DNA from: JAUHXS01 sp965213575
GTDB lineage: Bacteria > Bacteroidota > Bacteroidia > Chitinophagales > JAUHXS01
Length of the DNA stretch: 52,303 nt
Assembly (NCBI GenBank): GCA_965213575.1
Contig: CBDBZN010000008.1
Coordinates: 1-52,303 of the forward strand
Reading direction: 5' to 3'
Part shown: in pieces, positions 1 to 7,425 of the stretch
Layout of the letters: the number at the start of each line of letters is the position of its first letter
Numbering within the stretch: the stretch's first letter is position 1
Notes under the pieces: model-generated
The model's database searches: none
What the model saw: only the letters and a program-made list of their open reading frames with translations
Told to the model about the DNA's origin: nothing
Made by a program: the position numbers and the translations under genes

Positions 1-796
1 TATTTTGAAGGGAGTCTTTTGCAATATGCGTGTAAATCAAAGTTGTGCTAATATTGTTGTGTCCAAGTAGTTTTTGAATATGTGCAATGCTTATACCATC
101 TTCAAGTAAGTGGGTAGCAAAACTGTGCCTAAGCGTGTGCAGAGTAGCGTGTTTGTTTATTTTTGCTTTTTTTAATGCTCTTTTAAATAATTGACTGGCA
201 CTTTCGGATGAATATTTACCACCTTTCCGTCCTTCAAATAAGTACATTTTAGGTTTGTATTCTTTATAATAATCTCTTAAAAGCACTAGTACTTTTTTTG
301 ATAAAATAGTATATCTATCCTTCTTTCCTTTTGCGCCCTTAATGTGTATCAACATCCTTTCTGAATCAATATCCTCCTTCTTTAACTCTAGCAACTCTCC
401 AATTCTCAGTCCTGCACTATAGATGAGCGAGAGTATTGCTTTATGTTTTAGGTTATTTGTGTTTTCAATTAGTTGTATACATTCCTTTTTACTCAATACA
501 ACGGGTAATTTATTTTCCCTTTGAGTAACTTTTAAATATTCAAAAGGAATATCCCTTCTGTGAATCTCTTTATAGAATAACTTTAAAGCCCCGACAATTT
601 GTCGTTGATAGGAAGCTGAAATTTCTTTAGTATTTACCAAATGATAAATAAAATCGAACAACTCTTTGTCTGATAGATATTTAAATGGTTTATGATTGAA
701 ATGGGTTCTTGCCAATAACAAGTGCCCTTTGTAACTATTAATAGTTTGTTTACTATAACGTTTTAACTCTAAAATTTTGACAAAAAAGTTCTTTAG
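1..796 (-). CDS. Tyrosine recombinase (XerC/D- or phage-type integrase), C-terminus beyond window edge, N-terminus broken
   Basis: About 265 residues are readable. An N-terminal SAM-like core-binding domain (roughly residues 10-90) precedes the catalytic domain. Numbering from the first open codon, the full catalytic set is visible: R131 (GLRIGELL), H220 and R223 in HTLRHSFATHLL, H246 in LLGHNNISTT, and the nucleophile Y255 in IYTH. The stretch between the second beta region and HxxR is short, so the extra I2 helix that defines integron integrases (IntI) is absent. There is no ATG: an in-frame TAG lies at 797-799 and the first possible starts are TTG codons well inside the domain. Removing one base from the A-run at 782-787 would open a frame that continues upstream across the GTTGTGC site at 818-824. 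The start is therefore lost, frameshifted or misassembled. The gene reads away from the cassette array, as IntI does in integrons. The family is clear; its role in moving the cassettes is inference. Confidence 0.85.
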
Positions 797-817
797 CTAT
801 ATTTGCATTAACAATAA

Positions 818-824
818 GTTGTGC
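818..824 (+). other. attI-like insertion point (GTTGTGC)
   Basis: GTTGTGC lies between the recombinase and the first cassette gene. It has no long palindrome to its left and is preceded by AATAA rather than the ACC that precedes the same 7-mer at the downstream sites. This is what an attI-type site joined to the first cassette would look like. It matches the GCACAAC at 2287-2293 at the far end of the same cassette. The role is inferred from layout. Confidence 0.5.
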
Positions 825-857
825 GGCAGCTGAAGAAACTACAAAACAGAAAGTGAA

Positions 858-2276
858 ATGCCCAATAGAATAAGCACCATATTAAACGCTTCGAGCAAAG
901 ACCTAAATAAAAAGGGTGCATTTGACGGTTTTATTGACATAGACAGTCGCCTACATGTTGACCCAAGCCTACTAGAATTCTCTAAAATTAAGGAGTTTAA
1001 GGAGTCAAAAAAAACGTTTGATAAATACTTCTCTGAAGTGTTGGCACTTATAAATGGAAGTAAAAAAGAAGGTGATAAATTATGGAGAGAAGCCAAAAAG
1101 AGACTTGAATTCAAAGAAATCGGAAACACAGCGTTAGGGTATTCAAAGAGTGGTACCGTTGGCAACGCTATCGGATCAGTATTAGCAAATAAGATACTTG
1201 TCACCGTGACTCAAATTGTAGATGCAGGAATTAAAGATCCCGTCATTTTTGAACTCGTAGGAATGTTTGAAGAAGGAGTTAGTGCTGATAGAATTAGCGA
1301 TATGACTGTCAATATTCTCTTCGACAATTTTGCTGTATATTCAAACAGAGTCGCTAAAGAACTGAAAGCTCCACTGAAGAAGTTCAACATTAAGGAGACC
1401 GAATATGAGCTCCCTTTTGACCCAGTCACAGGAAATGAAATAATTCTTGTACCTAAAACTTTATTAAACAATCTACCAATAGCCACAAGTTGGGATGATA
1501 TTGACAGAGTCTGTAGATATAATGATAGTCTTAGAAGTAAAGTAAATAAACTGATTGGAAAAAGTTGGAAGTCTGCAACACGGGTTAGTAAAAGAGAACT
1601 AAAACGATTACTACTAGAAGAGCCTGAATTACTTAAGGATTTAATATCTCAGTATAAATCGAAACCAAGGTCAAATTATGACTTTCAGAATGATCCACTT
1701 GGTGAGTTTATTTGGGCTGAATTATCAGAAAAGGCACCTGAAACCTATCCATTAGACCTGAAGTCTTATAAACCTGTAACTGCAGAAAACATTTTAAAAG
1801 TCGTCCGTGAAATATGTGAGCAATTCACTTCACTAATTGAGAATAATGGATGGTTTGAATATTTGTACGATAACACGGGCAAGCTGAAACCTGAAAGAGC
1901 CCCACAACTACTTTTCTTTGGAATAGCAGAAGTATATTGTATTGCAAACAACCTCGACTTAAACAGAGAAACTAATGCGGGAATTGGTTCTTTAGACTTT
2001 AAAGTTTCTAAAGGGTTTCAAGCTAAAGTAAATGTTGAATTGAAGTATTCGACTAATCCTAATTTGACAAAAGGTTTTGAAAAGCAGCTGCCTGCTTACA
2101 ATAAAGCTGAAAAAACTAATACTAGCATATACTTAGTAATCCAAACCAAAAGGAGTAAAAAGAATATTGAAACACTTCATAAACTAGCAGATGAGAAGAA
2201 ACAGAAAGGTGAAAGAGTTCCTGAAATCATAATAATTGATGGACAAAAACAGCTCTCTGCAAGTAAAAGAAGATAA
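858..2276 (+). CDS. Cassette C1: uncharacterised protein with C-terminal PD-(D/E)XK nuclease-like motif
   Basis: The protein has 472 residues and no signal peptide or membrane segment. I do not recognise the N-terminal 350 residues, which are largely helical and charged. Near the C-terminus, a Asp in GSLDFKVS (about D380) followed by VNVELKYS (about E394, K396) gives a D...ExK arrangement on predicted beta strands, typical of the PD-(D/E)XK nuclease superfamily. The following QLPAYNKAEKT and SIYLVIQT segments fit the rest of that fold. It starts at the ATG 33 bp after the GTTGTGC site and ends just before the first attC-like palindrome, so it is the only gene of its cassette. A restriction or anti-phage nuclease role is inferred from the motif and from the neighbouring restriction systems; no partner methyltransferase is in the same cassette. 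Confidence 0.75.
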   Translation: MPNRISTILNASSKDLNKKGAFDGFIDIDSRLHVDPSLLEFSKIKEFKESKKTFDKYFSEVLALINGSKKEGDKLWREAKKRLEFKEIGNTALGYSKSGTVGNAIGSVLANKILVTVTQIVDAGIKDPVIFELVGMFEEGVSADRISDMTVNILFDNFAVYSNRVAKELKAPLKKFNIKETEYELPFDPVTGNEIILVPKTLLNNLPIATSWDDIDRVCRYNDSLRSKVNKLIGKSWKSATRVSKRELKRLLLEEPELLKDLISQYKSKPRSNYDFQNDPLGEFIWAELSEKAPETYPLDLKSYKPVTAENILKVVREICEQFTSLIENNGWFEYLYDNTGKLKPERAPQLLFFGIAEVYCIANNLDLNRETNAGIGSLDFKVSKGFQAKVNVELKYSTNPNLTKGFEKQLPAYNKAEKTNTSIYLVIQTKRSKKNIETLHKLADEKKQKGERVPEIIIIDGQKQLSASKRR

Positions 2277-2286
2277 AAAGCCGACC

Positions 2287-2346
2287 GCACAACAACGGCT
2301 ATAGTGCATGCCCTTCGGGACACGCACCATAGCCAAACCGTTGGGC
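2287..2346 (+). other. attC-like recombination site 1 (C1/C2 junction)
   Basis: A 60-bp imperfect palindrome. It begins GCACAAC, has inner arms GGCTATAGTGC and GCACCATAGCC around a CCCTTCGGGA tip, and ends ACC-GTTGGGC. The outer 7-mers do not pair with each other but each pairs with the other end of its own cassette, as in serially inserted integron cassettes. It could also act as a transcription terminator for the gene upstream. Confidence 0.72.
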
Positions 2347-2418
2347 ACAATATAAAATGAACTCACAAACTCGATGAAAATCACGATATTTGTTTTGAAT
2401 TGAATTTGAATTGATAAA

Positions 2419-3297
2419 ATGGAGATAAAAACAGACATAAAACTTGGAGATAGTAAGAACATTTTGAAAAAATTGCCGGATAACTTCGTAGATTTAATTT
2501 TCACTTCGCCTCCGTATGCAGACCAAAGAAAAAGTACATATGGAGGAATTCATCCAGACAAATATGTAGATTGGTTCTTACCTATTTCTGAAGAATTGTT
2601 AAGAGTATTAAAGCCAACAGGAACATTCGTTCTTAACATAAAAGAAAAAGTAGTCAAAGGAGAAAGAAGCACGTATGTAATGGAATTAATTATTGCAATG
2701 AGAAAACAAGGATGGTATTGGACGGAAGAATTTATTTGGCATAAAAAAAATGCTTTCCCTGGAAAATGGCCTAACAGGTTTAGAGACTCTTGGGAGAGAC
2801 TCCTACAATTTAACAAAAGTAAGAAATTTACTATGTACCAAGAAGAAGTTATGGTGCCAATGGGAGATTGGGCTAAAACCAGACTTAAAAATTTGAGCGA
2901 AACGGATAAAAAACGGGACGAATCTAAAGTTGGAAGTGGTTTTGGAAAAAACATCTCGAATTGGGTGGATAGAGATATGGCTTATCCTACTAACGTTTTA
3001 CATTTAGCCACCGAATGCAATAATAAAAACCATAGCGCGGCTTTTCCCGAAGCATTACCCGAATGGTTTATTAAACTTTTTACAAAACAAGAGGACATCG
3101 TGCTTGACCCATTTATGGGATCGGGAACAACAAATTTTGTAGCTCAAAGAATGAATAGAAATTCCATTGGAATTGAAATTCTACCCGAGTATTATCAAAG
3201 AGTTAAAGACCAATTAGAACCAACCAAATTATTACTATTAGAACCAGAAGACGAATATGAATCAACTGAACCTAACAGACGTCACGCAGTACGTTGA
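2419..3297 (+). CDS. Cassette C2: type II DNA methyltransferase (N4-cytosine/N6-adenine class)
   Basis: The protein has 292 residues. Motif IV is TSPPYA at residues 29-34, and the S-adenosylmethionine-binding motif I is DPFMGSGTT at about 230-238. Catalytic motif before AdoMet motif is the beta-class order. SPPY is compatible with N4-cytosine or N6-adenine methylation, and I cannot choose between them. The 3' end overlaps the start of the restriction endonuclease gene by 41 bp, so the two are probably translated together. It would protect host DNA from the endonuclease that follows. Both genes sit in one cassette between two attC-like sites, which would let the restriction-modification pair move as a unit. 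Confidence 0.9.
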   Translation: MEIKTDIKLGDSKNILKKLPDNFVDLIFTSPPYADQRKSTYGGIHPDKYVDWFLPISEELLRVLKPTGTFVLNIKEKVVKGERSTYVMELIIAMRKQGWYWTEEFIWHKKNAFPGKWPNRFRDSWERLLQFNKSKKFTMYQEEVMVPMGDWAKTRLKNLSETDKKRDESKVGSGFGKNISNWVDRDMAYPTNVLHLATECNNKNHSAAFPEALPEWFIKLFTKQEDIVLDPFMGSGTTNFVAQRMNRNSIGIEILPEYYQRVKDQLEPTKLLLLEPEDEYESTEPNRRHAVR

Positions 3298-3996
3298 AGA
3301 GAATATCGGAACATTCCACCAAAAAAGAATAGAACGACTTAAAAACCTGAAACTTAAAACGGTTTTAAAAAAGAAAAACCCATATCTATTTAGAGCGAAA
3401 CATTTATTCACAGCTGACGAAATAGTTCGAGGAATTGCAGATGCTTACATATCTTCTGGTGAAGAAACAATTTTTGGAGATTGGCTCGAAGGTCTTGCCA
3501 TTTTTATAAATCAAAAAGTATATGGTGGATGGAAATCAGGAATCCCCAATATTGACTTAGAATTTGACAAAAATAATATTCGTTACATTCTAAATATAAA
3601 ATCTGGGCCGAACTGGGGTAATAGTAGTCAAATCATCAAAATGAAATCCGATTTTAAAACCGCACAACGAACTTTAAGAACAAGTAATTCGAACTTAATG
3701 GTTGTTTCAATTAATGGTTGCTGTTATGGGATAGATAACAGACCCGATAAGGGAGATTATTTTAAGTATTGCGGGCAAGAGTTTTGGGAATTTATTTCAG
3801 GAGACAAGGATTTATATACCGAAATCATTGAACCTCTCGGACATAAATCAAAAAAGAGAGAAATGACGAATTTATGGAATCCTACTCTAATATGATAAAT
3901 AAATTCACAAGAGATTTTATAACGGATTTCTGCAAACCAAATGGAGAAATTGATTGGATAAAATTGGTCGAATTTAACTCCAAGAAAAGAACGTAG
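3257..3996 (+). pseudogene. Cassette C2: PmeII-type type II restriction endonuclease, 3' frameshift
   Basis: The first frame gives 212 residues (3257-3895). It carries the conserved NPYLFRAK segment, GEETIFGDWLEGLAIF (about 68-83), IDLEF (about D100) and NIKSGPNWGNSSQI (about 113-126). These are characteristic of the PmeII family of PD-(D/E)XK endonucleases. The frame then stops at 3893-3895. A second frame, open from about 3874 to the TAG at 3994-3996, encodes a helical tail ending GEIDWIKLVEFNS, which resembles the normal end of the family. A single indel near 3862-3880 therefore probably removes the last 40 residues. The core catalytic region is intact, so activity may persist; if not, the methyltransferase would be left as an orphan. 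An assembly error is also possible. Confidence 0.82.
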
Positions 3997-4003
3997 ATAC
4001 TGT

Positions 4004-4133
4004 GCCCAACAAGGCATAAACGCAATAGCGGGTAAGTGCATAACCGAAAAGTAATTTTATAAATTTAAGGTCTATTATAAACCGAAAAACAAATGCGTTA
4101 ATCCCGCACTGCTCTTATACTTGACCGTTGGGC
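4004..4133 (+). other. attC-like recombination site 2 (C2/C3 junction)
   Basis: A 130-bp imperfect palindrome starting GCCCAAC and ending GACC-GTTGGGC. The arms pair in register: GCATAAACGCAATAGCGGG on the left against the complement of CCCGCACTGCTCTTATAC on the right, with a second inner stem TAAGTGCAT/ATGCGTTA and an AT-rich centre. It is longer than sites 1, 3 and 5, in line with the size variability of attC sites. Confidence 0.72.
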
Positions 4134-4152
4134 ATAATATAAAACGACACAT

Positions 4153-5508
4153 ATGAGTCATAAACGAATATTAATAGACATAGCGGACTTGAACATAAAT
4201 ATCGAGAATCCACGATTTGAAATGGTCGGAAACCAAAGGGAAGCAATTAAAACAATGATTGAGGACCAAGGAGACAAATTATCAAAATTGGCTGACGATA
4301 TAACAAACGAAGGATTAAATCCGGGCGACCCAATTTTTATTACCAAACACGAAAAGCAAACAAATCAGTATAATGTTTTAGAAGGTAATCGCAGAGTTAC
4401 TGCACTCAAATTACTTGAAAACCCTGATTTAATTCCAGAAACAAATAAATCTCTTTTGAATAAGTTCAAGAAATTATCTGAACAATATTCAAAGTTCCCA
4501 ATTGAAAAAGTGCCTTGTGTACTATTTGACGAAGAAAAGGAAGCGGAACATTGGATTGAATTAAAGCATACAGGACAAAATGACGGAGTTGGGACAGTTG
4601 TTTGGGATGCACAGCAGAAAGCTCGATACGATGAACGAGTGAAAGGAACTTCAAGCTATGCACTTCAAATTATAGACTTCTTGCAAAAAGAAGATTCTGT
4701 GGATTCCGAACTTAAAAAGAATTTAAGCAAGGTCAAGTCCTCTTCTCTTCAACGTTTAGCTACAGACCCTGACTTTAGGAGAGTTTCAGGAATAGACATT
4801 AAAGACGGGAAAGTAATAACTCGCTACGAGCCAGCTGAAGTAGCAAAGTCATTGAGCAAAGCAGCTAATGACCTATTAAGAAAAGATTTTACGGTTAAAG
4901 ACATTTACTATAAAGATGACCGACTTAATTACCTTGAAACATTCAAGAAAACAGACTTACCAGATAAAACTCAAGAACTCTCAGGCAATTGGGAATTAAT
5001 TAGCACAACAAGACCGAAAAAAGCAGACCCTAAAAAAGCTAAACCAAAGGGTAAAAAAAGCAAGACACTGATTTCTAAGCGCCATACAATAATTCCCAAA
5101 AGCACAATTATCCCTATTAGCCAGCCAAGAGTTAATAAAATATATCACGAGCTAAAAGACCTTGATTTAAGAGACTTTGAAAATTCAGGTGCAATAGCAT
5201 TTCGGGTGTTCATAGAATTATCAATGGATAACTACATAGAAAAAAATCCAATTTCAGGAGTTACTAATAACAGCAAGTTAAGTCATAAATTAAAGTCTGT
5301 TGCTTCTGATTTAGAAACAAAAGGAATACTTGACAAAAACAAATTAAAAGGTGCATACACGGCTGCAACAATGAAAGATAGTATATTCTCAATTGACACT
5401 TTCAATGCTTTCGTTCACAATAAGGACTTTAATCCTGATGCCGAACAACTGAAAAAGAATTGGGATAATTTAGAAATATTTTTCGTGAAACTATGGGAAT
5501 TAATTTAA
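4153..5508 (+). CDS. Cassette C3: ParB/Srx-like N-terminal domain protein
   Basis: The protein has 451 residues. The N-terminal 90 residues form a ParB/sulfiredoxin-like fold: DLNINIENPRF near the start, then LADDITNEG, then the hallmark EGNRRVTALKLL at 77-88. The remaining 350 residues are helical and charged, with a Lys-rich linker around 285-305, and I do not recognise them. There is no ParA neighbour, so plasmid partitioning is unlikely. It overlaps the downstream adenine methyltransferase gene by 16 bp and shares its cassette, so the two probably work together. ParB-like domains in this setting can be nucleases or NTP-dependent DNA-binding modules. A restriction or anti-phage partner of the methylase is my inference. 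Confidence 0.7.
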   Translation: MSHKRILIDIADLNINIENPRFEMVGNQREAIKTMIEDQGDKLSKLADDITNEGLNPGDPIFITKHEKQTNQYNVLEGNRRVTALKLLENPDLIPETNKSLLNKFKKLSEQYSKFPIEKVPCVLFDEEKEAEHWIELKHTGQNDGVGTVVWDAQQKARYDERVKGTSSYALQIIDFLQKEDSVDSELKKNLSKVKSSSLQRLATDPDFRRVSGIDIKDGKVITRYEPAEVAKSLSKAANDLLRKDFTVKDIYYKDDRLNYLETFKKTDLPDKTQELSGNWELISTTRPKKADPKKAKPKGKKSKTLISKRHTIIPKSTIIPISQPRVNKIYHELKDLDLRDFENSGAIAFRVFIELSMDNYIEKNPISGVTNNSKLSHKLKSVASDLETKGILDKNKLKGAYTAATMKDSIFSIDTFNAFVHNKDFNPDAEQLKKNWDNLEIFFVKLWELI

Positions 5509-6452
5509 GAACAAATTTTTATTCCCCTTTACGCTATCCAGGGGGTAAAGGTAAATTATCACATTACGTTCAATTACTGATTGAATACAATCTGATAGCA
5601 GACGGACACTATGTTGAACCTTATGCGGGTGGTGCTTCAGTTGCCCTATCTTTGTTGTTTAATGAATACGTTCAAAAGATTCATATCAATGATTATGACT
5701 TCAGGATTTATGCCTTTTGGGATAGCGTATTAAATCAAACTGACCAACTCTGTGAAAAAATAGCAGAAACGGACATTACAATTAAGAATTGGGAGAAACA
5801 GAAAGAAATTCAACAAAACCCTGAAAACTACACCAGCCTTGAAATCGGGTTTTCAACTTTCTTCTTAAACCGAACAAATAGGTCAGGTATATTAAAAGCA
5901 GGTGTTATTGGTGGTAAAAATCAAAAAGGAAATTGGAAAATTGATGCCCGTTTTAACAAGGAAGATTTAATTCAACGTATTCGAAAGATAAGTCGCTACA
6001 AAAACAGAATTTCAATTTACAATTTAGATGCTGTTGATTTAACTGAGAAATTGGATAAGGAACTACCACAGAAAACATTATTCTATTTCGACCCACCTTA
6101 CTACAATAAAGGAAAGGATCTTTACATTAACTTTTACGAACACGCTGACCACCAGCAGATTTCCCAACTTATCGCAAAATTAAAAGACAGATATTGGTTA
6201 GTATCATATGACAATGATTTGAATATCCGTAATCTTTATCAACCATTTCTTCAAAGGACTTATGAGCTAAATTATCACGCTACTAATCCGTCTAAAGGAA
6301 CGGAAATAATGATTTACTCACATAATTTAATCGTCCCAGAAATTCATAACCCAACAAATAAAACTGAGATTAAGAAAATTGATTCACTTGGATTAAAGGC
6401 CAATTGGATAGAAAAAAGAAAAAATACTATGCCCAACAAGGTGTATAAGTAA
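5493..6452 (+). CDS. Cassette C3: D12-class DNA adenine N6-methyltransferase (Dam family)
   Basis: The protein has 319 residues. RYPGGKGK at 14-21 is the D12-class N-terminal signature, EPYAGGAS at about 42-49 is the AdoMet-binding motif I, and FDPPYYNKG with DPPY at 200-203 is the catalytic motif IV. It belongs to the family containing Dam and the DpnII methylase. The start ATG lies inside the 3' end of the ParB-like gene. The last codons (NTMPNKVYK) are encoded by the left arm of attC-like site 3, so the stop codon lies within the recombination site. This means the C-terminal tail depends on the site sequence. It probably modifies sites recognised by, or protected from, the partner protein. 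Confidence 0.88.
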   Translation: MGINLRTNFYSPLRYPGGKGKLSHYVQLLIEYNLIADGHYVEPYAGGASVALSLLFNEYVQKIHINDYDFRIYAFWDSVLNQTDQLCEKIAETDITIKNWEKQKEIQQNPENYTSLEIGFSTFFLNRTNRSGILKAGVIGGKNQKGNWKIDARFNKEDLIQRIRKISRYKNRISIYNLDAVDLTEKLDKELPQKTLFYFDPPYYNKGKDLYINFYEHADHQQISQLIAKLKDRYWLVSYDNDLNIRNLYQPFLQRTYELNYHATNPSKGTEIMIYSHNLIVPEIHNPTNKTEIKKIDSLGLKANWIEKRKNTMPNKVYK

Positions 6453-6496
6453 TAGCACCCTGCGGGATGCTACTACTCATACACAAACCGTTGTGC
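6431..6496 (+). other. attC-like recombination site 3 (C3/C4 junction)
   Basis: A 66-bp palindrome beginning GCCCAAC and ending AACC-GTTGTGC. The arms GTGTATAAGTAATAGCA and TGCTACTACTCATACAC flank the tip CCCTGCGGGA. The same tip occurs in site 5. GCCCAAC is the exact complement of the GTTGGGC that opens the same cassette at 4127-4133. Confidence 0.74.
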
Positions 6497-6552
6497 GTAA
6501 TGCAAAAAAAATCCGTCTTCGAAAAAATATTTCGTTCTAAATGAAATATAAT

Positions 6553-6574
6553 TGTAACTAATTCGTTACATTTG
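6553..6574 (+). promoter_or_regulatory. higBA promoter with overlapping operator
   Basis: TGTAAC-TAATTC-GTTACA (6553-6570) is a perfect 6-bp inverted repeat. TACATTTG (6567-6574) fits the Bacteroidota -7 element TAnnTTTG and overlaps the right arm. The toxin ATG follows at 6579. An antitoxin-bound operator over the -7 box would give the usual autoregulation. I see no convincing -33 element. Confidence 0.6.
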
Positions 6575-6578
6575 TAAT

Positions 6579-6917
6579 ATGAGAGAAATCGATATTACAG
6601 AAGAATGTTTGGAGTTTATCGACAAACAAAACGACAGAGTTTCGCTGAAATTCTTCCAACTCGTAGAAGTTATTGGCGAAATCAAAGTTGTTAACTCAAA
6701 CTTTCTGAAAAAACTGCAATCAACTCAATTTTACGAATTGAGGATTAAAGCAGGAAACGAATATCGAGTTGTAATCTTTGCTATTGACCATCTGAATTTT
6801 GCCAAATGCACAAAAGCTGTTTGTTTGTGCGGATTTCAGAAAAAAGGAACTAAAGATTACAAAAAGGCAATTAAACAAGCCGAAAAAATATTAGAGGATT
6901 ATTTAAAAGAAAAATAA
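6579..6917 (+). CDS. higB: Cassette C4: HigB-like toxin, RelE/ParE superfamily (Gp49-like)
   Basis: The 112-residue protein has the layout of the phage-derived Gp49/HigB toxins: a helical N-terminus (EITEECLEFIDKQNDRVSLKF), then FYELRIKAGNEYRVVIFAID on the central strands with the conserved Arg residues, then CGFQKKGTKDYKKAIKQAEKIL. Family members are ribosome-dependent or free mRNA endonucleases that arrest growth. The antitoxin gene starts 3 bp after its stop codon. The toxin-first order is typical of higBA. Toxin-antitoxin modules are common stabilising cargo of cassette arrays. Confidence 0.87.
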   Translation: MREIDITEECLEFIDKQNDRVSLKFFQLVEVIGEIKVVNSNFLKKLQSTQFYELRIKAGNEYRVVIFAIDHLNFAKCTKAVCLCGFQKKGTKDYKKAIKQAEKILEDYLKEK

Positions 6918-6919
6918 TT

Positions 6920-7204
6920 ATGGGAAAGTCAATAAACGCAAAGGAACTGATTGCCAAACGATACGGAAAAGAAGGTTCAAAAGAACGTGAAGAATTTAGA
7001 GAAGATGCTTTTTCCTATTATTTTGGAGAAATCATTAAAAACCGCAGAAAGGAATTACAAATGACTCAAGAAAATCTTGCCGAAATGGTTGGAAAGAAAA
7101 GACCATATATTTCCCGAATAGAAAACGGAGAGGATATTCAATTATCTAACTTCGCTTTGATTGCGAATGCATTAGGATTATCAATTGAGCTATCAGCGGA
7201 ATAG
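6920..7204 (+). CDS. higA: Cassette C4: HigA-like antitoxin, XRE helix-turn-helix
   Basis: The protein has 94 residues. A Lys/Glu-rich N-terminus precedes an XRE-type helix-turn-helix at about 33-88: IIKNRRKELQMTQENLAEMVGKKRPYISRIENGE. It would neutralise the upstream toxin and repress their shared promoter through the inverted repeat at 6553-6570. It is co-transcribed with the toxin, with a 2-bp gap. Confidence 0.88.
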   Translation: MGKSINAKELIAKRYGKEGSKEREEFREDAFSYYFGEIIKNRRKELQMTQENLAEMVGKKRPYISRIENGEDIQLSNFALIANALGLSIELSAE

Positions 7205-7210
7205 TACTAA

Positions 7211-7412
7211 TGGCAACAATGTATATAAAAAAATAGTGCGAGCCTTTGCTAACACGAAGGTTCGGGCATTTTTTGCGAAGTCGCCAAATTTTTAAATTTG
7301 GCTAATTGAGAAAAGAAAAGATAATTAGAAAAATTTAAAAATTCGGCTTGTGTTAATCCGAAACGTAATCGCTTATTTTCTGCACTACGTTTCATATACA
7401 AGACCGGTAGCA
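7211..7412 (+). other. Degenerate attC-like site 4 (C4/C5 junction)
   Basis: About 202 bp of nested imperfect palindrome. The outer arms TGTATATAAAAAAATAGTGC (left) and GCACTACGTTTCATATACA (right) pair well. Inside lie TAACACGAAG/CTTGTGTTA and the near-perfect palindrome GCCAAATTTTTAAATTTGGC. The left 7-mer TGGCAAC has drifted. The right end reads ACC-GGTAGC, which equals the expected GTTGTAGC (complement of GCTACAAC at 8913-8920) with TT missing. Loss of the crossover dinucleotide would lock these two cassettes together. Confidence 0.5.
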
Positions 7413-7425
7413 GCAAATTAAGAAA

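Noticed and set aside
839..1204. Minus-strand open frame of 121 codons opposite the first cassette gene
   Set aside because: It lies antisense to a longer, more protein-like frame, has no domain features, and ends in the attI-like region; treated as a shadow.
2184..2504. Minus-strand frame of 106 codons across attC-like site 1
   Set aside because: It spans a palindromic non-coding junction and parts of two real genes; no family features.
4153..5508. ParB-like gene as plasmid or chromosome partition gene
   Set aside because: There is no ParA and no parS-like repeats, and it overlaps a DNA methyltransferase inside a cassette.
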